From assembly GCA_022601645.1 (NCBI GenBank), contig JAJACH010000001.1, positions 186,001 to 250,000 on the forward strand: DNA of 64,000 bases. Reading direction: 5' to 3'. The position numbers and the translations under genes are program-made. Each line of letters starts with the position of its first letter. Within the stretch, counting starts at the first letter, position 1. Positions 1 through 9,545 of this stretch are shown here, one piece after another. The DNA is from Chlamydiia bacterium. Its GTDB lineage: Bacteria; Chlamydiota; Chlamydiia; Chlamydiales; Simkaniaceae. The notes beneath the pieces are model-generated. The model worked only from the letters and a program-made list of their open reading frames with translations. It was not told the DNA's origin and searched no databases.

Positions 1-1
1 A

Positions 2-1111
2 CACATTCTCAATTTTGGCGCTAAGCATGTGATTAAGCTCGAGCAAAACTATCGTTCTCATCCTTTGATCTTGAAAGCGGCAAATCACACGATAGCGAAC
101 AACAAAGAGCGTCATGACAAGAACCTCTTTAGTGAAAGGCCCAACGGCTCTCCGATTGAAATTTTTACAGCACCAAGCGATAAAGAAGAGGCTGAAGCCG
201 TCATCCAACGCATTATCATGAAAGCCCAAAACTATGCCCTTGGCGACATCGCAATCCTTTACCGCTCCAATCTCCTGGCTAGGGGCTTTGAAAAAATGCT
301 ACTCACTCGCAAAATCCCCTACCAAGTCTTTGGAGGACTAGAACTCTACTCAAAAGGCGAGATCAAAGACGTTTTGGCCTATCTTCGAGCGATTGTAAAT
401 CCTAAAGACACCGAAGCGCTTTTGCGCATTATAAACTACCCGCGCCGCGGTATCTCAGATAAAACGCTTGGTGAAATCACCCGCCACCAAAGACAACTCG
501 GTAAACCTCTTATCGACGTACTTAAAAATCCTCCTGATACAATCACGGAGCATGGGAAAAAAGGGATTGAAAGTTTCGTCATGCTTATGGGACATGCTCG
601 GCAAAAATTTGATGAGCTACCACCTCATGAAGCGCTTAGTTATTTTCTTGATATGATCAACTTCAAGCATGCGCTTCAAAACGAGTTTAAAAGCGAAGAT
701 GTGGTCAATATCAAGTGGCAAAACGTGCAAGAGTGTGTAGAGATTCTCAAATCATTTGACGATGTGCATGAATTCCTCACCTCTTCAACACTTGATCAAA
801 ACCAGCCCAGGCGTAAGGAGCGCTCGAAGGATAAGGTCAATCTGATGACTTTTCATTCGAGTAAGGGGTTAGAGTTTCCCGTTTGCTTCCTCGTTGGGTT
901 AGAAGAGAACTATCTTCCTCACGAAAAGTGTTATTCACTTGAAGAAGAGCGTCGCCTGTTCTACGTGGGGATTACGCGGGCAAAAGATCAACTTGTTCTT
1001 TCTATGGCCATGAAGCGCAATCGGTATGGGAAGGATCAACCCACAACACCGTCGCCATTCCTTCACGAAATCCCCAAGGATACTCTTCAAGTCACCAGCT
1101 GGAATGTCTAG
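2..1111 (+). CDS. UvrD/Rep/PcrA-type DNA helicase, C-terminal part (5' truncated by window edge)
   Basis: This is the C-terminal half of a superfamily 1A 3'-5' DNA helicase. The frame is open to the left edge (it reads HILNFGAKHV before the internal GTG at 29), so the true start lies outside the window. Visible motifs are LEQNYRS (motif IV), the long VNLMTFHSSKGLEFP (motif V) and EERRLFYVGITRAKDQL (motif VI with the arginine finger). The segment GLELYSKGEIKDVLAYLRAI is typical of the 2B/2A junction. The protein stops about 50 residues after motif VI, so the disordered or Tudor-like tail of UvrD is absent. Such helicases act in excision or mismatch repair and fork restart, which fits the neighbouring uvrC and mutS. 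Assignment to UvrD, Rep or PcrA cannot be decided from this half. It converges on uvrC with a 34-base gap. Confidence 0.93.
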   Translation, partial: HILNFGAKHVIKLEQNYRSHPLILKAANHTIANNKERHDKNLFSERPNGSPIEIFTAPSDKEEAEAVIQRIIMKAQNYALGDIAILYRSNLLARGFEKMLLTRKIPYQVFGGLELYSKGEIKDVLAYLRAIVNPKDTEALLRIINYPRRGISDKTLGEITRHQRQLGKPLIDVLKNPPDTITEHGKKGIESFVMLMGHARQKFDELPPHEALSYFLDMINFKHALQNEFKSEDVVNIKWQNVQECVEILKSFDDVHEFLTSSTLDQNQPRRKERSKDKVNLMTFHSSKGLEFPVCFLVGLEENYLPHEKCYSLEEERRLFYVGITRAKDQLVLSMAMKRNRYGKDQPTTPSPFLHEIPKDTLQVTSWNV

Positions 1112-1145
1112 TATTCTCTCTTATTCAAAATGAAAAAGCAGACAT

Positions 1146-2912
1146 TTACTCAAGGGTGGCAAGGAGGCGGCAATCTTTTTCCGAGAGGCCAGGAACTTCT
1201 CTTAGCTCTTCAAAGGTGGCTTTCTTTATCGCGGCAACACTGCCGAAATGTTTGAGGAGAAGGGCTTTCTTCTTGGGGCCGATGCCGGGTACGGTGTCAA
1301 GCGCGCTTTGGATAGTGCGCTTTTTCCGTTTGCTCCTGTGGTAGGAGATGGCGGCGCGGTGGGCTTCGTCTCGGATGCGTTGGAGGAGAAGAAGGACCGA
1401 CGATTGTGGTGGCAGGGAGATGGGGCGCTGCTGTTTCTCGATGAAGACGCGCTCTTGGGTGAGGCCGCGCGTGTGTTTGGCGTCTTCTTTCACAACAGAA
1501 ATGAGGTCAACCGAGGCGATGTCGAGTTCATTGAAGACGGTTTTTGCGACGTTGAATTGGCCGCGTCCTCCGTCGATGATCGTGAGGTCGGGTAGACGGT
1601 CTTCTGCTTTGGCTTTTGTGTAATGGCGACGGAGCACTTCGCGAAGAGCTCCGTAGTCGTCTGACTTATCGACGGTTTTTAGGGCGAAGAGCCTTTTTTT
1701 TGTTTTGTCGTAAGCGCCGTCGGTGAAGCCGACCATGGAGGCGACGATGTCAGTTCCGGAGATGCTCGAGGTGTCAAAGCATTCGATTTGCACAGGAGAG
1801 CGGTTGAGATGAAGCGTTTCTTGCATGTCGAGGAGGGTGTCTTCGTCAAAGCTGTGGGTGAGGGCGTTTTGAAGGGCGATGTCGAGGAGTTTTTTGCGGC
1901 TGCCGATTTTTGGGTAGATGAGTTTGATCCCAAGTAGATCTTCGAGGGTTTGTTTGTTTGAAAGTTCTAGGGGGATGATGACGTTTTTAGCGAGGTTTTT
2001 GTGTTGGAGGAAGAAGGATTCGAAAAGTTCTCCATCACTTGAGGGGGTTTTTGCGATTTTATATTGATGTGTTCCAGTCAGTTTACCGTCTCTAAAGAGG
2101 AGGTGGATGATCAGAGCGCTGTCTGATGAGCGGACGAGGTTGAAGACGTCGGTTTCTTCTTTTTCGGAGTAGACTAGGGATTTTCTGTGTGTGGTCACTT
2201 CATCGATTTGTTTGAGGGTGCGCAGAATGGCTCCGGCTTTTTCAAACTCAAGGAGGGCAGAGGCTTTTTCCATTTCGGCTTTGAGGTCTTTGACGATTTG
2301 TTTGTCTTGCCCTTTTAAAAACATGATGGCGCGTTTGACATGTTCATCGTAGGTGGCTTTGGTGCAGCGGTTAACGCAAGGGGCGATGCAGCGTTTAATT
2401 GAATAGAGGAGGCAGGCACGCTTGCGGCTTTTAAGTTCGCGGTCTGAGCACTGGCGGAGTGGAAAGATGCGCTGGAGGATATCTAGGGTTTGTCTTGCGG
2501 CAAAGGCACTTGTATAGGGCCCGAAATGGAGTCCATCTCCTTTGGGAGCCCCTAGAGAACGGACGAGTTTGATCATGGGCCACTGATCTTTGATGGTGAC
2601 GACGAGGCTGATAAAACTCTTATCGTCTTTGAGAAGAATATTGTATTGAGGCTGGTGTTTCTTGATCAGGGTGCTTTCGAGGAGAAGGGCTTCTTTTTCG
2701 CTTGGAAGAACGATGGTCTCGATTTCGACGATTTTCGCTGTTAAATATGGGACCATTTCTCGGCCATCTCTTCCCGGAATAAAATATTGTTTCACTCTTG
2801 AAAGTAAATTTTTTGCTTTACCTACATAGAGCACTTTTCCCGTTTTATCTTTCATAAGATATACCCCGGGTTTTTTCGGCAGAGATTCAAATAATATATT
2901 ACCATTTTTCAT
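1146..2912 (-). CDS. uvrC: UvrABC excinuclease subunit C
   Basis: UvrC makes the two incisions on either side of a lesion bound by UvrAB in nucleotide excision repair. I chose the ATG at 2912 (588 aa, MKNGNILFESLPKKPGVYLM). The upstream in-frame ATGs (to 3002) would add a poorly conserved leader and run into the divergent gene at 2993. Domains in order: GIY-YIG nuclease (PGVYLM...VLYVGKAKNL, about residues 15-90), a Cys-rich stretch, a UVR motif for UvrB contact (about 200-235), the RNase H-like nuclease (IECFDTSSISGTD), and a tandem helix-hairpin-helix (VPGIGPKKKALLLKHFG...VPGLSEKD) at the C-terminus. In the RNase H motif the usual FDxSH reads FDTSS, so the semi-conserved His is Ser. uvrC lies beside mutS in Chlamydia too (CT791/CT792). 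Confidence 0.97.
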   Translation of the reverse strand: MKNGNILFESLPKKPGVYLMKDKTGKVLYVGKAKNLLSRVKQYFIPGRDGREMVPYLTAKIVEIETIVLPSEKEALLLESTLIKKHQPQYNILLKDDKSFISLVVTIKDQWPMIKLVRSLGAPKGDGLHFGPYTSAFAARQTLDILQRIFPLRQCSDRELKSRKRACLLYSIKRCIAPCVNRCTKATYDEHVKRAIMFLKGQDKQIVKDLKAEMEKASALLEFEKAGAILRTLKQIDEVTTHRKSLVYSEKEETDVFNLVRSSDSALIIHLLFRDGKLTGTHQYKIAKTPSSDGELFESFFLQHKNLAKNVIIPLELSNKQTLEDLLGIKLIYPKIGSRKKLLDIALQNALTHSFDEDTLLDMQETLHLNRSPVQIECFDTSSISGTDIVASMVGFTDGAYDKTKKRLFALKTVDKSDDYGALREVLRRHYTKAKAEDRLPDLTIIDGGRGQFNVAKTVFNELDIASVDLISVVKEDAKHTRGLTQERVFIEKQQRPISLPPQSSVLLLLQRIRDEAHRAAISYHRSKRKKRTIQSALDTVPGIGPKKKALLLKHFGSVAAIKKATFEELREVPGLSEKDCRLLATLE

Positions 2913-2992
2913 GGTTTTCAGCTTAACATGACCTTGAAAAAAAAGGGAAATGAGCGTATTATTAGTGCTTAATTTGAAGAGGAGATTTAACC

Positions 2993-4510
2993 ATGGCATC
3001 ACCGGCTGTTAATCGCGATAGAGTAGCATCTACTGCGAGCTACGAGGGTTTTTCTGCAACGCCAGTACTTGGGCCAGAAGCTATTGCAGCAGCTTTAGCA
3101 AGAGTTGCCTTGGCGCGTTCAAGAACACCTCCTCCGGAAGGTTTGGGTGGTAGAGTCGTCTTAGCATCTGAGATGATGGGTGCATCTGCAACGTACGTAG
3201 ATCCCCGTATTCCTATCGAAGCTGCCTTGCCTACTTTAAGGCAGATTCTTATGCTTACCAGGCAACCCAAACTACAGGAAGTAGCAAGTTTTAAACACAC
3301 CATGATAGAAGAAGGCTTGTGTGACGATGAGGGATTTGATGCAATTTTGGGAACACTACAGTCCAGGGATCCAAATGCTGCAGTTCCTCTGATACAAGCA
3401 CTACCTAGACGAGAGAGACATGAGATCTTAAGAAAGGAGTTTGTGAAGGCTTGTCTTGAGTGTTTGAAGGAATATCAAGCACATTCTGAAATCATGGCTC
3501 TTTTCTACTTAAAGAGCTCATCTCCTCGAAGACAAGACGCTGAAACGGTTGTGCGGAATAGAGTCACCGAAATTCGTAGAGTTCAAGCAGAAAGACAACT
3601 TGCAACTGAGCGTCATGTAAAATTGCTTGGAGAAGATATGGACGATACAGTGGAAGCTGCTATGGATGCTGAAGTGGCAGCTGAAGATACAAAGGTTAAA
3701 TGTGCCGCTGAATTAGAAAAGCAACAAACTGAAGCTCTGCTGTTATGTTTAACGGCGATTTGTAACGGGGAACTTGATGAGCAAGATGGATTTCGCCCCG
3801 CCGCTTTGTCCCCCACCGGAGCTGACATGGAGTGTTTTTTACGCGGATCTGATTCTTTGCGAGACGCTCTTGTACGCTTCAAAGCAGAAAATGCTGGTGT
3901 GGCAGTTAGGGAAACTTATGCCACTTATGCGCGTATCGGTCATGTTGACGTTAAACGGCTTATTTTAGGTGATGCCTCTCAGGAAAGACGACTTTATCAA
4001 ACACTTGTTGCTTTGGGCGCTGTTCATAGAGATGGATCCGAACGTTCTCTAAAGCATAAAAAATTAAAGAACATCCATTTATTAGGGATGTTGAAAGATT
4101 CTCTTGAATTCACTCTTTGTCAGACGGTTGTGGCTTCCAGGCTGGTCTGGGTTGCACGTCCATCCCTTGTATCCCTCGCTAGACTAATTTACGCGAATAG
4201 ATCTCGTATGCTGACGCCAGCTGCTGCACATATGGTGCCACCCACTACTCTAGACGCGATTCCAGAAGCTAGTAGAGGTCGAACACATTCTCGGAGTTTA
4301 AGCGGGCGGAGTCTTAGTGGATCGAGAGGAAGTCCTAGCAGAAGCCCTAAATCTTCGGGTTTTTGTGCATATAGTAGTTCTCCTGCTGTCAGGGCACAAG
4401 ATGCTCCTCATCGTGCTATTTCACCATTCACATTAGGTCCTCCAGCCGTTCCAGTAGAAGCACCTGGAGTTAGAAAAACCGAGAAAGGGGATACAACAAG
4501 TCTAGTGTAA
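2993..4510 (+). CDS. Unrecognised protein with Arg-Ser-rich tail
   Basis: The function is not recognised. The 505-residue product starts at ATG 2993 behind a good ribosome site (GAAGAGGAG at about 2976). It has no signal peptide or clear membrane segment. The middle (about residues 90-400) is predominantly helical and charged. It includes an acidic stretch rich in Glu, Asp and Ala near residues 205-250. Residues about 425-465 form a low-complexity tail with repeated SR/RS/SGS units (HSRSLSGRSLSGSRGSPSR), followed by a Ser/Pro-rich end. The gene is inserted between uvrC and mutS, which are neighbours in Chlamydia. That position and the lack of any housekeeping signature fit a lineage-specific, possibly secreted protein, but this is inference. 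It ends 2 bases from the mutS stop, tail to tail. Confidence 0.75.
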   Translation: MASPAVNRDRVASTASYEGFSATPVLGPEAIAAALARVALARSRTPPPEGLGGRVVLASEMMGASATYVDPRIPIEAALPTLRQILMLTRQPKLQEVASFKHTMIEEGLCDDEGFDAILGTLQSRDPNAAVPLIQALPRRERHEILRKEFVKACLECLKEYQAHSEIMALFYLKSSSPRRQDAETVVRNRVTEIRRVQAERQLATERHVKLLGEDMDDTVEAAMDAEVAAEDTKVKCAAELEKQQTEALLLCLTAICNGELDEQDGFRPAALSPTGADMECFLRGSDSLRDALVRFKAENAGVAVRETYATYARIGHVDVKRLILGDASQERRLYQTLVALGAVHRDGSERSLKHKKLKNIHLLGMLKDSLEFTLCQTVVASRLVWVARPSLVSLARLIYANRSRMLTPAAAHMVPPTTLDAIPEASRGRTHSRSLSGRSLSGSRGSPSRSPKSSGFCAYSSSPAVRAQDAPHRAISPFTLGPPAVPVEAPGVRKTEKGDTTSLV

Positions 4511-4512
4511 GC

Positions 4513-6972
4513 TTAGCTTAGACGTTGTTTAAGAGCCATTAAGCGCTCTAAAGCTTGCATGGGTGTCATTTCATTAGGTTCTAATTTTAAGATTTCCTCG
4601 ATGATAGCCTCTTTGTCAGAGGTATCTTCTTCAAAAAAGGTGAGTTGTTTTTTCTCGGTTGTTTGTTGCTCTTTTTCAAGCGATTTTAGTCGCTTTTCTG
4701 CAGCAGTTAACGCTGATTGTGGGAGTCCTGCAAGTCGCGCTACATGGATTCCGTAGGATTTATCCGTTCCTCCTTTTGCGATTTTATGCAAGAAGACGAT
4801 ACCACTTTCTGTTTCTGCAACTGCGACGTTGAAATTCATCACTTGCGGATAGAGCTTTTCAAGTGCATTGAGTTCCCAGTAGTGGGTTGCAAAAAGTGTT
4901 TTTGTGTTTTTGAGTTCTTCAGCAACGGCCCAAGCAATTGCGATTCCATCGTAGGTGGATGTTCCTCTACCGATTTCATCAAGGATAACAAGTGAGCGAG
5001 GTGTGGCGTTATTGAGGATATTCGCTGTTTCAACCATTTCAACCATAAAGGTTGATTGGCCTCGCATGAGGTCATCAGAGGCGCCAATGCGGGAGAAAAT
5101 TTTATCAACAAGACCGATTTTAGCCTCGGTTGCTGGGACAAAGGAGCCGATGTGTGCGAGAAACGTGATGAGGGCGACTTGGCGCAAGTAGGTTGATTTA
5201 CCTGCCATGTTAGGTCCGGTAATGATGGCGAGGCGTTTTTGGTCGGTGAGTACGCAGTCATTTGGGACGAAGGAGGGGGTGTCTAGAAGGGGGTGACGGC
5301 CATCGATGATCTTTAAACGATCGTCTGTACTTAAATGGGGCTTTGTTAGGTTAAAGCGTTTACTTGCAATTGAAAGGCTTAAAAAGCAATCGAGTTTGGC
5401 GATGTTGTCGGCGATGTTCAAGATGCGTTTTTGGTTCGCTTTTAGGGTGGTTAAAAGCTCTTCATAGATTTGCCTTTCTAAGGCGAGGATTTGGTCTTCA
5501 GCGGTGAGAATTTTGACTTCGAATTCGCTGAGCTCATCGGAGATAAAGCGTTCGTTATTGACAAGTGTTTGACGCCTTGTGAAGGTATCGGGCATTTTTG
5601 CGCTTTGAGATCTTGGGATCTCAATGTAGTAACCAAAAGCTTTGTTGTAGGCGACCTTCAGGGTTTTGATTTGCAGTGTTTCACGAAGCTTTGCTTGGTA
5701 GCTTGCTAAATAATCTTGTGCGGAAGTTTTTAGGGCCTTTAATTCGTCAAGTTTAGTACTCACGCCCTCTTTAATGAGGAATTGACCTGGTTCCTCAACA
5801 AGGATGCGCTCGATTTCGCTTTCGATATCAGAGACATCTGTGAAGGTGAGTCCTAGAGCGGGGAGGGTGTTTGTGATGGTGCGGATGGCAGGGATTTCTC
5901 TTAGGGACGTTTTTAGGGAGAGAAGATCTCTTGGACGTGATTGATCCATTAAGATCCGGGTTATGATGCGGGAAAGGTCTGCAATGGGTTTTAAGTGAGT
6001 TGTTAAGTTCAAAGGTGAGATGAGTGTTTCAACGCATTTTTGGCGTTCTTCGATGGCGGTAACTGAAAGAAGAGGGTGGTTAAAAAAGCTCTTTAGGAGG
6101 CGGTTGCCCATGGCTGTCGAGGTGAAATCAAATTTGTCAAAAAGGGCAGCGATTTCTAAGTGACGCATGGTTGTAGCATCGATGAGCTGGAAATTGTCTA
6201 AGGTGATTTTTTGGAGTTTTTTCACATGGCTGATTGAAAGTCCAAGTGTGTTTTTCACATACGAAAGCAAAGAGCCTGCAGAATTGATGCCGGCCGTGAG
6301 ACCTTTGAGGCCAAATCCATCGAGTGTCTGCACGTTAAAGTGCTTTAAGAGAAATTCTAAGCAGAGGCGATGGTCAAAAAGGTGAGCTTCTTTTAGTGTG
6401 ACACGGAAGGAAAAGTGGTGTTTGAGTTCATCCAAAAGTCCTTCGGCTTTAAAAGAGTCAGAGATGAGGATCTCTGAGGGTTTTGTGCGATCTAATTCGT
6501 CAAAGAGCATGGAGGCATTTTCGACTTCAACAAGTTTGAGTTCACCCGTTGATAGGTCGAGAAGAGTCAGTCCAAAAACGCTATTTAGGCGTACAATGGA
6601 GGCGAAGTAGTTGGCCGACTTTTTTTCTTGGTTGATGTCGGTCCCAGGAGAGATGGTTCGCACGATGGCGCGTTTAACGATGCCTTTGACTTCTTTGGGA
6701 TCCTCCACTTGTTCTGCAAGTGCGACAATGTGACCCGTTTCGATCAGTTTTTTTAAATAGCCGTCTAAGCTGTGAAAGGGGATGCCTGCCATGGGGATTT
6801 CATGACGTTTTGTTAAGGTGACGTTTAAGGCGGTGCTTAAGGTCTCTGCGTCTTCATGAAAGGCTTCGTAAAAGTCACCTAGTCGAAAGAGTAAAAGGGC
6901 AGGGCCGGCTTGTTTTTTAAGCGCGTGCCACTGCTCCATCATAGGTGTAGTTTTTCCTTGAGTAGAGACCAT
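4513..6972 (-). CDS. mutS: DNA mismatch repair protein MutS
   Basis: MutS recognises mismatches and recruits MutL. At 819 aa it has the usual length for MutS1. The N-terminal mismatch-binding domain carries the Phe-x-Glu wedge (GDFYEAF). The connector, core and clamp domains follow. The ABC-type ATPase shows Walker A GPNMAGKSTYLRQ, Walker B LVILDEIGRGTSTYDG and the FATHYWEL H-loop. The ATG at 6972 is preferred because it keeps the family's TPMMEQW box. This start makes the gene overlap the upstream small ORF by 34 bases. A second ATG at 6942 would form a 4-base ATGA overlap but would cut inside that box. The order mutS, small gene, dnaG matches Chlamydia CT792-CT794. Confidence 0.98.
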   Translation of the reverse strand: MVSTQGKTTPMMEQWHALKKQAGPALLLFRLGDFYEAFHEDAETLSTALNVTLTKRHEIPMAGIPFHSLDGYLKKLIETGHIVALAEQVEDPKEVKGIVKRAIVRTISPGTDINQEKKSANYFASIVRLNSVFGLTLLDLSTGELKLVEVENASMLFDELDRTKPSEILISDSFKAEGLLDELKHHFSFRVTLKEAHLFDHRLCLEFLLKHFNVQTLDGFGLKGLTAGINSAGSLLSYVKNTLGLSISHVKKLQKITLDNFQLIDATTMRHLEIAALFDKFDFTSTAMGNRLLKSFFNHPLLSVTAIEERQKCVETLISPLNLTTHLKPIADLSRIITRILMDQSRPRDLLSLKTSLREIPAIRTITNTLPALGLTFTDVSDIESEIERILVEEPGQFLIKEGVSTKLDELKALKTSAQDYLASYQAKLRETLQIKTLKVAYNKAFGYYIEIPRSQSAKMPDTFTRRQTLVNNERFISDELSEFEVKILTAEDQILALERQIYEELLTTLKANQKRILNIADNIAKLDCFLSLSIASKRFNLTKPHLSTDDRLKIIDGRHPLLDTPSFVPNDCVLTDQKRLAIITGPNMAGKSTYLRQVALITFLAHIGSFVPATEAKIGLVDKIFSRIGASDDLMRGQSTFMVEMVETANILNNATPRSLVILDEIGRGTSTYDGIAIAWAVAEELKNTKTLFATHYWELNALEKLYPQVMNFNVAVAETESGIVFLHKIAKGGTDKSYGIHVARLAGLPQSALTAAEKRLKSLEKEQQTTEKKQLTFFEEDTSDKEAIIEEILKLEPNEMTPMQALERLMALKQRLS

Positions 6973-7394
6973 AATTTCTTCTTTGCGGGTTGTTCCTCTT
7001 CTTCTTTAATAAATTCTAAGGCTTCTTTGGCCTCATCAATGCCTTTCGAAATCTGTAAGATCACACCAGTAGACCATCGCACTGATTCTTCAATGGTTTC
7101 TTGCATCGCTTCGAGTTGTTCAAGGATTTCTTTAGGAGATTTAGAGATCTTGCCGATGAAAGGATCTCCCTCTTGTTTCATCTTGTAGTTTTCTATCAGT
7201 TGTCTTAGTTCAAACACATCGATTAAAAGAGGAAGGAAGGTTTTTTTAAATTCTTCTCGTAGATTGGCAACGGCTTTGGTCGCGATGATTTTTTTGGGCG
7301 TTTTACCTTTTTCTTGGCTTGGCGAAATGTTCTCACCTAGAGGAGAGGATTCAAGCTTCTCGAAGACTTTTTTATTAAATTCACCCTTAGTCAT
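6939..7394 (-). CDS. Small charged helical protein upstream of mutS
   Basis: This is a 151-residue protein with no recognised family. It is very Lys/Glu rich and mostly helical, with no signal peptide. The N-terminal 35 residues look disordered. The rest contains two amphipathic helices (FKKTFLPLLIDVFELRQLIENYK and SPKEILEQLEAMQETIEESVRW) and a Glu/Lys-rich tail. It overlaps the 5' end of mutS by 34 bases, so the two are probably cotranscribed and translationally coupled. It is divergent from dnaG (50-base gap). Chlamydia trachomatis has an unnamed gene (CT793) at exactly this place, so it may be the positional counterpart. Sequence homology was not tested. Confidence 0.8.
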   Translation of the reverse strand: MTKGEFNKKVFEKLESSPLGENISPSQEKGKTPKKIIATKAVANLREEFKKTFLPLLIDVFELRQLIENYKMKQEGDPFIGKISKSPKEILEQLEAMQETIEESVRWSTGVILQISKGIDEAKEALEFIKEEEEQPAKKKLWSLLKEKLHL

Positions 7395-7444
7395 ACCTTA
7401 CCAGTTTAAGGCATCTATAGCGTTTTTCGCAAGGATGAGCTACA

Positions 7445-9187
7445 ATGATGGCTATGGGAGTTTTTTCTAAAGAGAGCTTGGATCGTCTTCGAACACGTGT
7501 AGATTTGATTGAGCTTTTGTCATCCTACATTGAACTTAAGCCGTCTGGATCAACCTACAAAGCGTGCTGTCCATTTCATGAGGAAAAAACACCATCGTTT
7601 CACGTGAAACGAGGCGATTCCCACTATCACTGTTTTGGTTGCAACGCTCATGGCGATGCTATCGCGTTCCTAATGAATCATTTAGGCGTTAGCTTTGTTG
7701 AGGCCGTTGAGATGCTCTCAGACCGATTTGGTGTGCAGATGGATGTGCTTGAAAACAGAGAAAAGGGGACAGATCGGCGCGCCTTAAAGGATGCAAACTT
7801 AGCGGCAGCAGATTTTTATCAGGCGATGTTGCTGCATACAGATGAGGGACATTTTGCTTTAAACTACCTCTATAAACGGGGGATGGACCTTGAATTTATC
7901 AAGCATTTCAAGGTGGGCTATGCTCCTAAAAATGGGCCGTTATTTCTTCAATTTATGAAAGAGCGTGGCTCATGGCCCAAAATTTTAGAAGAAGCGGGGC
8001 TTGTCAAGAATGGGCGCCCCTTTTTCTTTGGAAGGGTGATGTTTCCCATCACTGAAGCAAGTGGATCGATCATTGGATTTTCAGGAAGGAAATTGGTTTC
8101 AACAGGGGATGGCCCCAAATATATCAACACCCCTGAAACGCCCATTTTTAAGAAATCAAGAGTCCTTTTTGGGCTTTCTGAATCAAGGCGGCGGATCACA
8201 AAGGAAAAGCAGGTTTTAATTGTTGAAGGGCAGATCGATGCGCTTCGACTGATTCAAGAAGGATTTGATTTTACCGTAGCAGGGCAGGGAACAGCGTTTG
8301 GCGTTGATCACACAGCAGAGCTTATGAAGCTTGGGGTTACACATGCGATCCTAGGCTTTGATGGGGATGCTGCAGGGCGATCAGCTGCTGTTAAAGTCGG
8401 TAATATGTTCCAAAAGTCAGGTGCAGAAGTCAGTGTATTAGCAATGCCAGAAGGTGGAGACCCGGATACAGTATTGCAAGAACATGGGACGCCTGGAATG
8501 AAGGAACTCATTGATCATGGTATTGATTACCTTTCATTTTTAGTCAGTGAACTAGCTAAAATCCACGACATTCACAGCCCTACAGGGAAAAATCTCATTG
8601 TCACGCATGTGAAGGATATGGTGAAAGAGTGGGATCACCCGCTGATCGTCCATGAAAGTTTGCGTCGCTTAGCTCATCTTGTCAATGTGCCCGAAAAACT
8701 CATTGGGATTGAGCAAGAGAAGCAAGAAAATGTGTTTATCAAAAAAACTGGCACCATTTCCGATATGCACATCGATCCCGACCGCATTTTAGAAACAGAT
8801 CTTCTTCGCTGGCTCTACTTAAAGCCTGAATTTGGGACCTTGATTAAGAAAAATCTGCAGTTAAACCACTTCCGCGTTTCCGTTTGTCGGCGACTTTACA
8901 AGAAGTACTTAGAGAACGAAGAGGCATTTTTTGACTCGCCACTAAAGATTGATAATCCAGAGGAAAAACTCTGTTTATCCGAGATACTCTCAAGACAAGT
9001 AAACCTCGATCGAGCAGATGAAGGCGTTGAAACGACCATTTTAAAACTCCTCGAAAGAAAGTGGATGATGGAACGCGAAGCCATAAAAATGCAAATTCAC
9101 AGTGGACAGCTTGATGATGATGAGGTATTTAAACTAGCAAAGGACTTTGATAGGTTAAAAAATGAAACACCTCATCTTTTACGATGA
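7445..9187 (+). CDS. dnaG: DNA primase
   Basis: DnaG lays down RNA primers for replication. The product is 580 aa. The N-terminal CHC2 zinc ribbon reads ACCPFHEEKTPSF...YHCFGCNAHGDA (about residues 40-68). The catalytic core follows with the EGQIDALRL metal-binding motif of the TOPRIM fold and the FDGDAAGRSAA motif (about residues 250-320). A less conserved helicase-binding C-terminal region closes the protein. Three ATG codons (7445, 7448, 7454) are possible starts. AAGGA at about 7430 best fits the first or second. The 3' end overlaps the DCC oxidoreductase gene by 26 bases, so the three genes dnaG, the oxidoreductase and the methyltransferase form one operon. Confidence 0.97.
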   Translation: MMAMGVFSKESLDRLRTRVDLIELLSSYIELKPSGSTYKACCPFHEEKTPSFHVKRGDSHYHCFGCNAHGDAIAFLMNHLGVSFVEAVEMLSDRFGVQMDVLENREKGTDRRALKDANLAAADFYQAMLLHTDEGHFALNYLYKRGMDLEFIKHFKVGYAPKNGPLFLQFMKERGSWPKILEEAGLVKNGRPFFFGRVMFPITEASGSIIGFSGRKLVSTGDGPKYINTPETPIFKKSRVLFGLSESRRRITKEKQVLIVEGQIDALRLIQEGFDFTVAGQGTAFGVDHTAELMKLGVTHAILGFDGDAAGRSAAVKVGNMFQKSGAEVSVLAMPEGGDPDTVLQEHGTPGMKELIDHGIDYLSFLVSELAKIHDIHSPTGKNLIVTHVKDMVKEWDHPLIVHESLRRLAHLVNVPEKLIGIEQEKQENVFIKKTGTISDMHIDPDRILETDLLRWLYLKPEFGTLIKKNLQLNHFRVSVCRRLYKKYLENEEAFFDSPLKIDNPEEKLCLSEILSRQVNLDRADEGVETTILKLLERKWMMEREAIKMQIHSGQLDDDEVFKLAKDFDRLKNETPHLLR

Positions 9188-9545
9188 AACCTGCGGGTTT
9201 TGTCTGCGTTGCATTCGAAAAATTTCGATTTGGGATAAAAAGCATCTCTTTTTCTTCTCACCTCTTCATGGAGAACTGGCAAAAACACTGTTTTTAGATC
9301 AAGCTGAGCTGCCAGATTATTTGGTGCTCGTTGAAAATTTTGAAAGTGAAGAGATGAAATTCACAGGGAAAGGGCAGGCAGTTTTTAGAATTTGTCAAAT
9401 ACTTGGGGGGATACACATGATACCAGGCCTTCTTGGCTATCTTCCTGAAAGTTGGCAAAACTATTGGTACCGTTATGTAACAAAGCTGCGTCACAGTATC
9501 AAATGTTGTAAGAACATTACGAAGGATGAGCGTTTTCTTCCGTGA
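9162..9545 (+). CDS. DCC family (DUF393) thiol-disulfide oxidoreductase-like protein
   Basis: This small protein (127 aa) belongs to the DCC1/YuxK family, named for the conserved Asp-x-x-Cys-x-x-Cys. Here the motif is YDETCGFCLRC at residues 7-17. The family has a thioredoxin-like fold and is thought to exchange disulfides, but substrates are unknown. The rest keeps the family pattern (FFFSPLHGELA; GQAVFRICQILGG; PGLLGYLPESW). There is no signal peptide, so it should be cytoplasmic. It starts inside the last 26 bases of dnaG and its TGA overlaps the next gene's GTG start (GTGA at 9542), which indicates translational coupling in a three-gene operon. Confidence 0.9.
   Translation: MKHLIFYDETCGFCLRCIRKISIWDKKHLFFFSPLHGELAKTLFLDQAELPDYLVLVENFESEEMKFTGKGQAVFRICQILGGIHMIPGLLGYLPESWQNYWYRYVTKLRHSIKCCKNITKDERFLP

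Noticed and set aside
2913-3002. N-terminal extension of uvrC to the ATG at 3002
   Set aside because: The added 30 residues are not part of the conserved UvrC start, lack a ribosome site, and would overlap the divergent gene starting at 2993.
4497-4530. Hairpin GTCTA...TAGAC between the ends of the 2993 gene and mutS as a terminator
   Set aside because: The stem is short (5 bp around a TAAGCTTA palindrome), lies across both stop codons and has no T-run; support is too weak to list.
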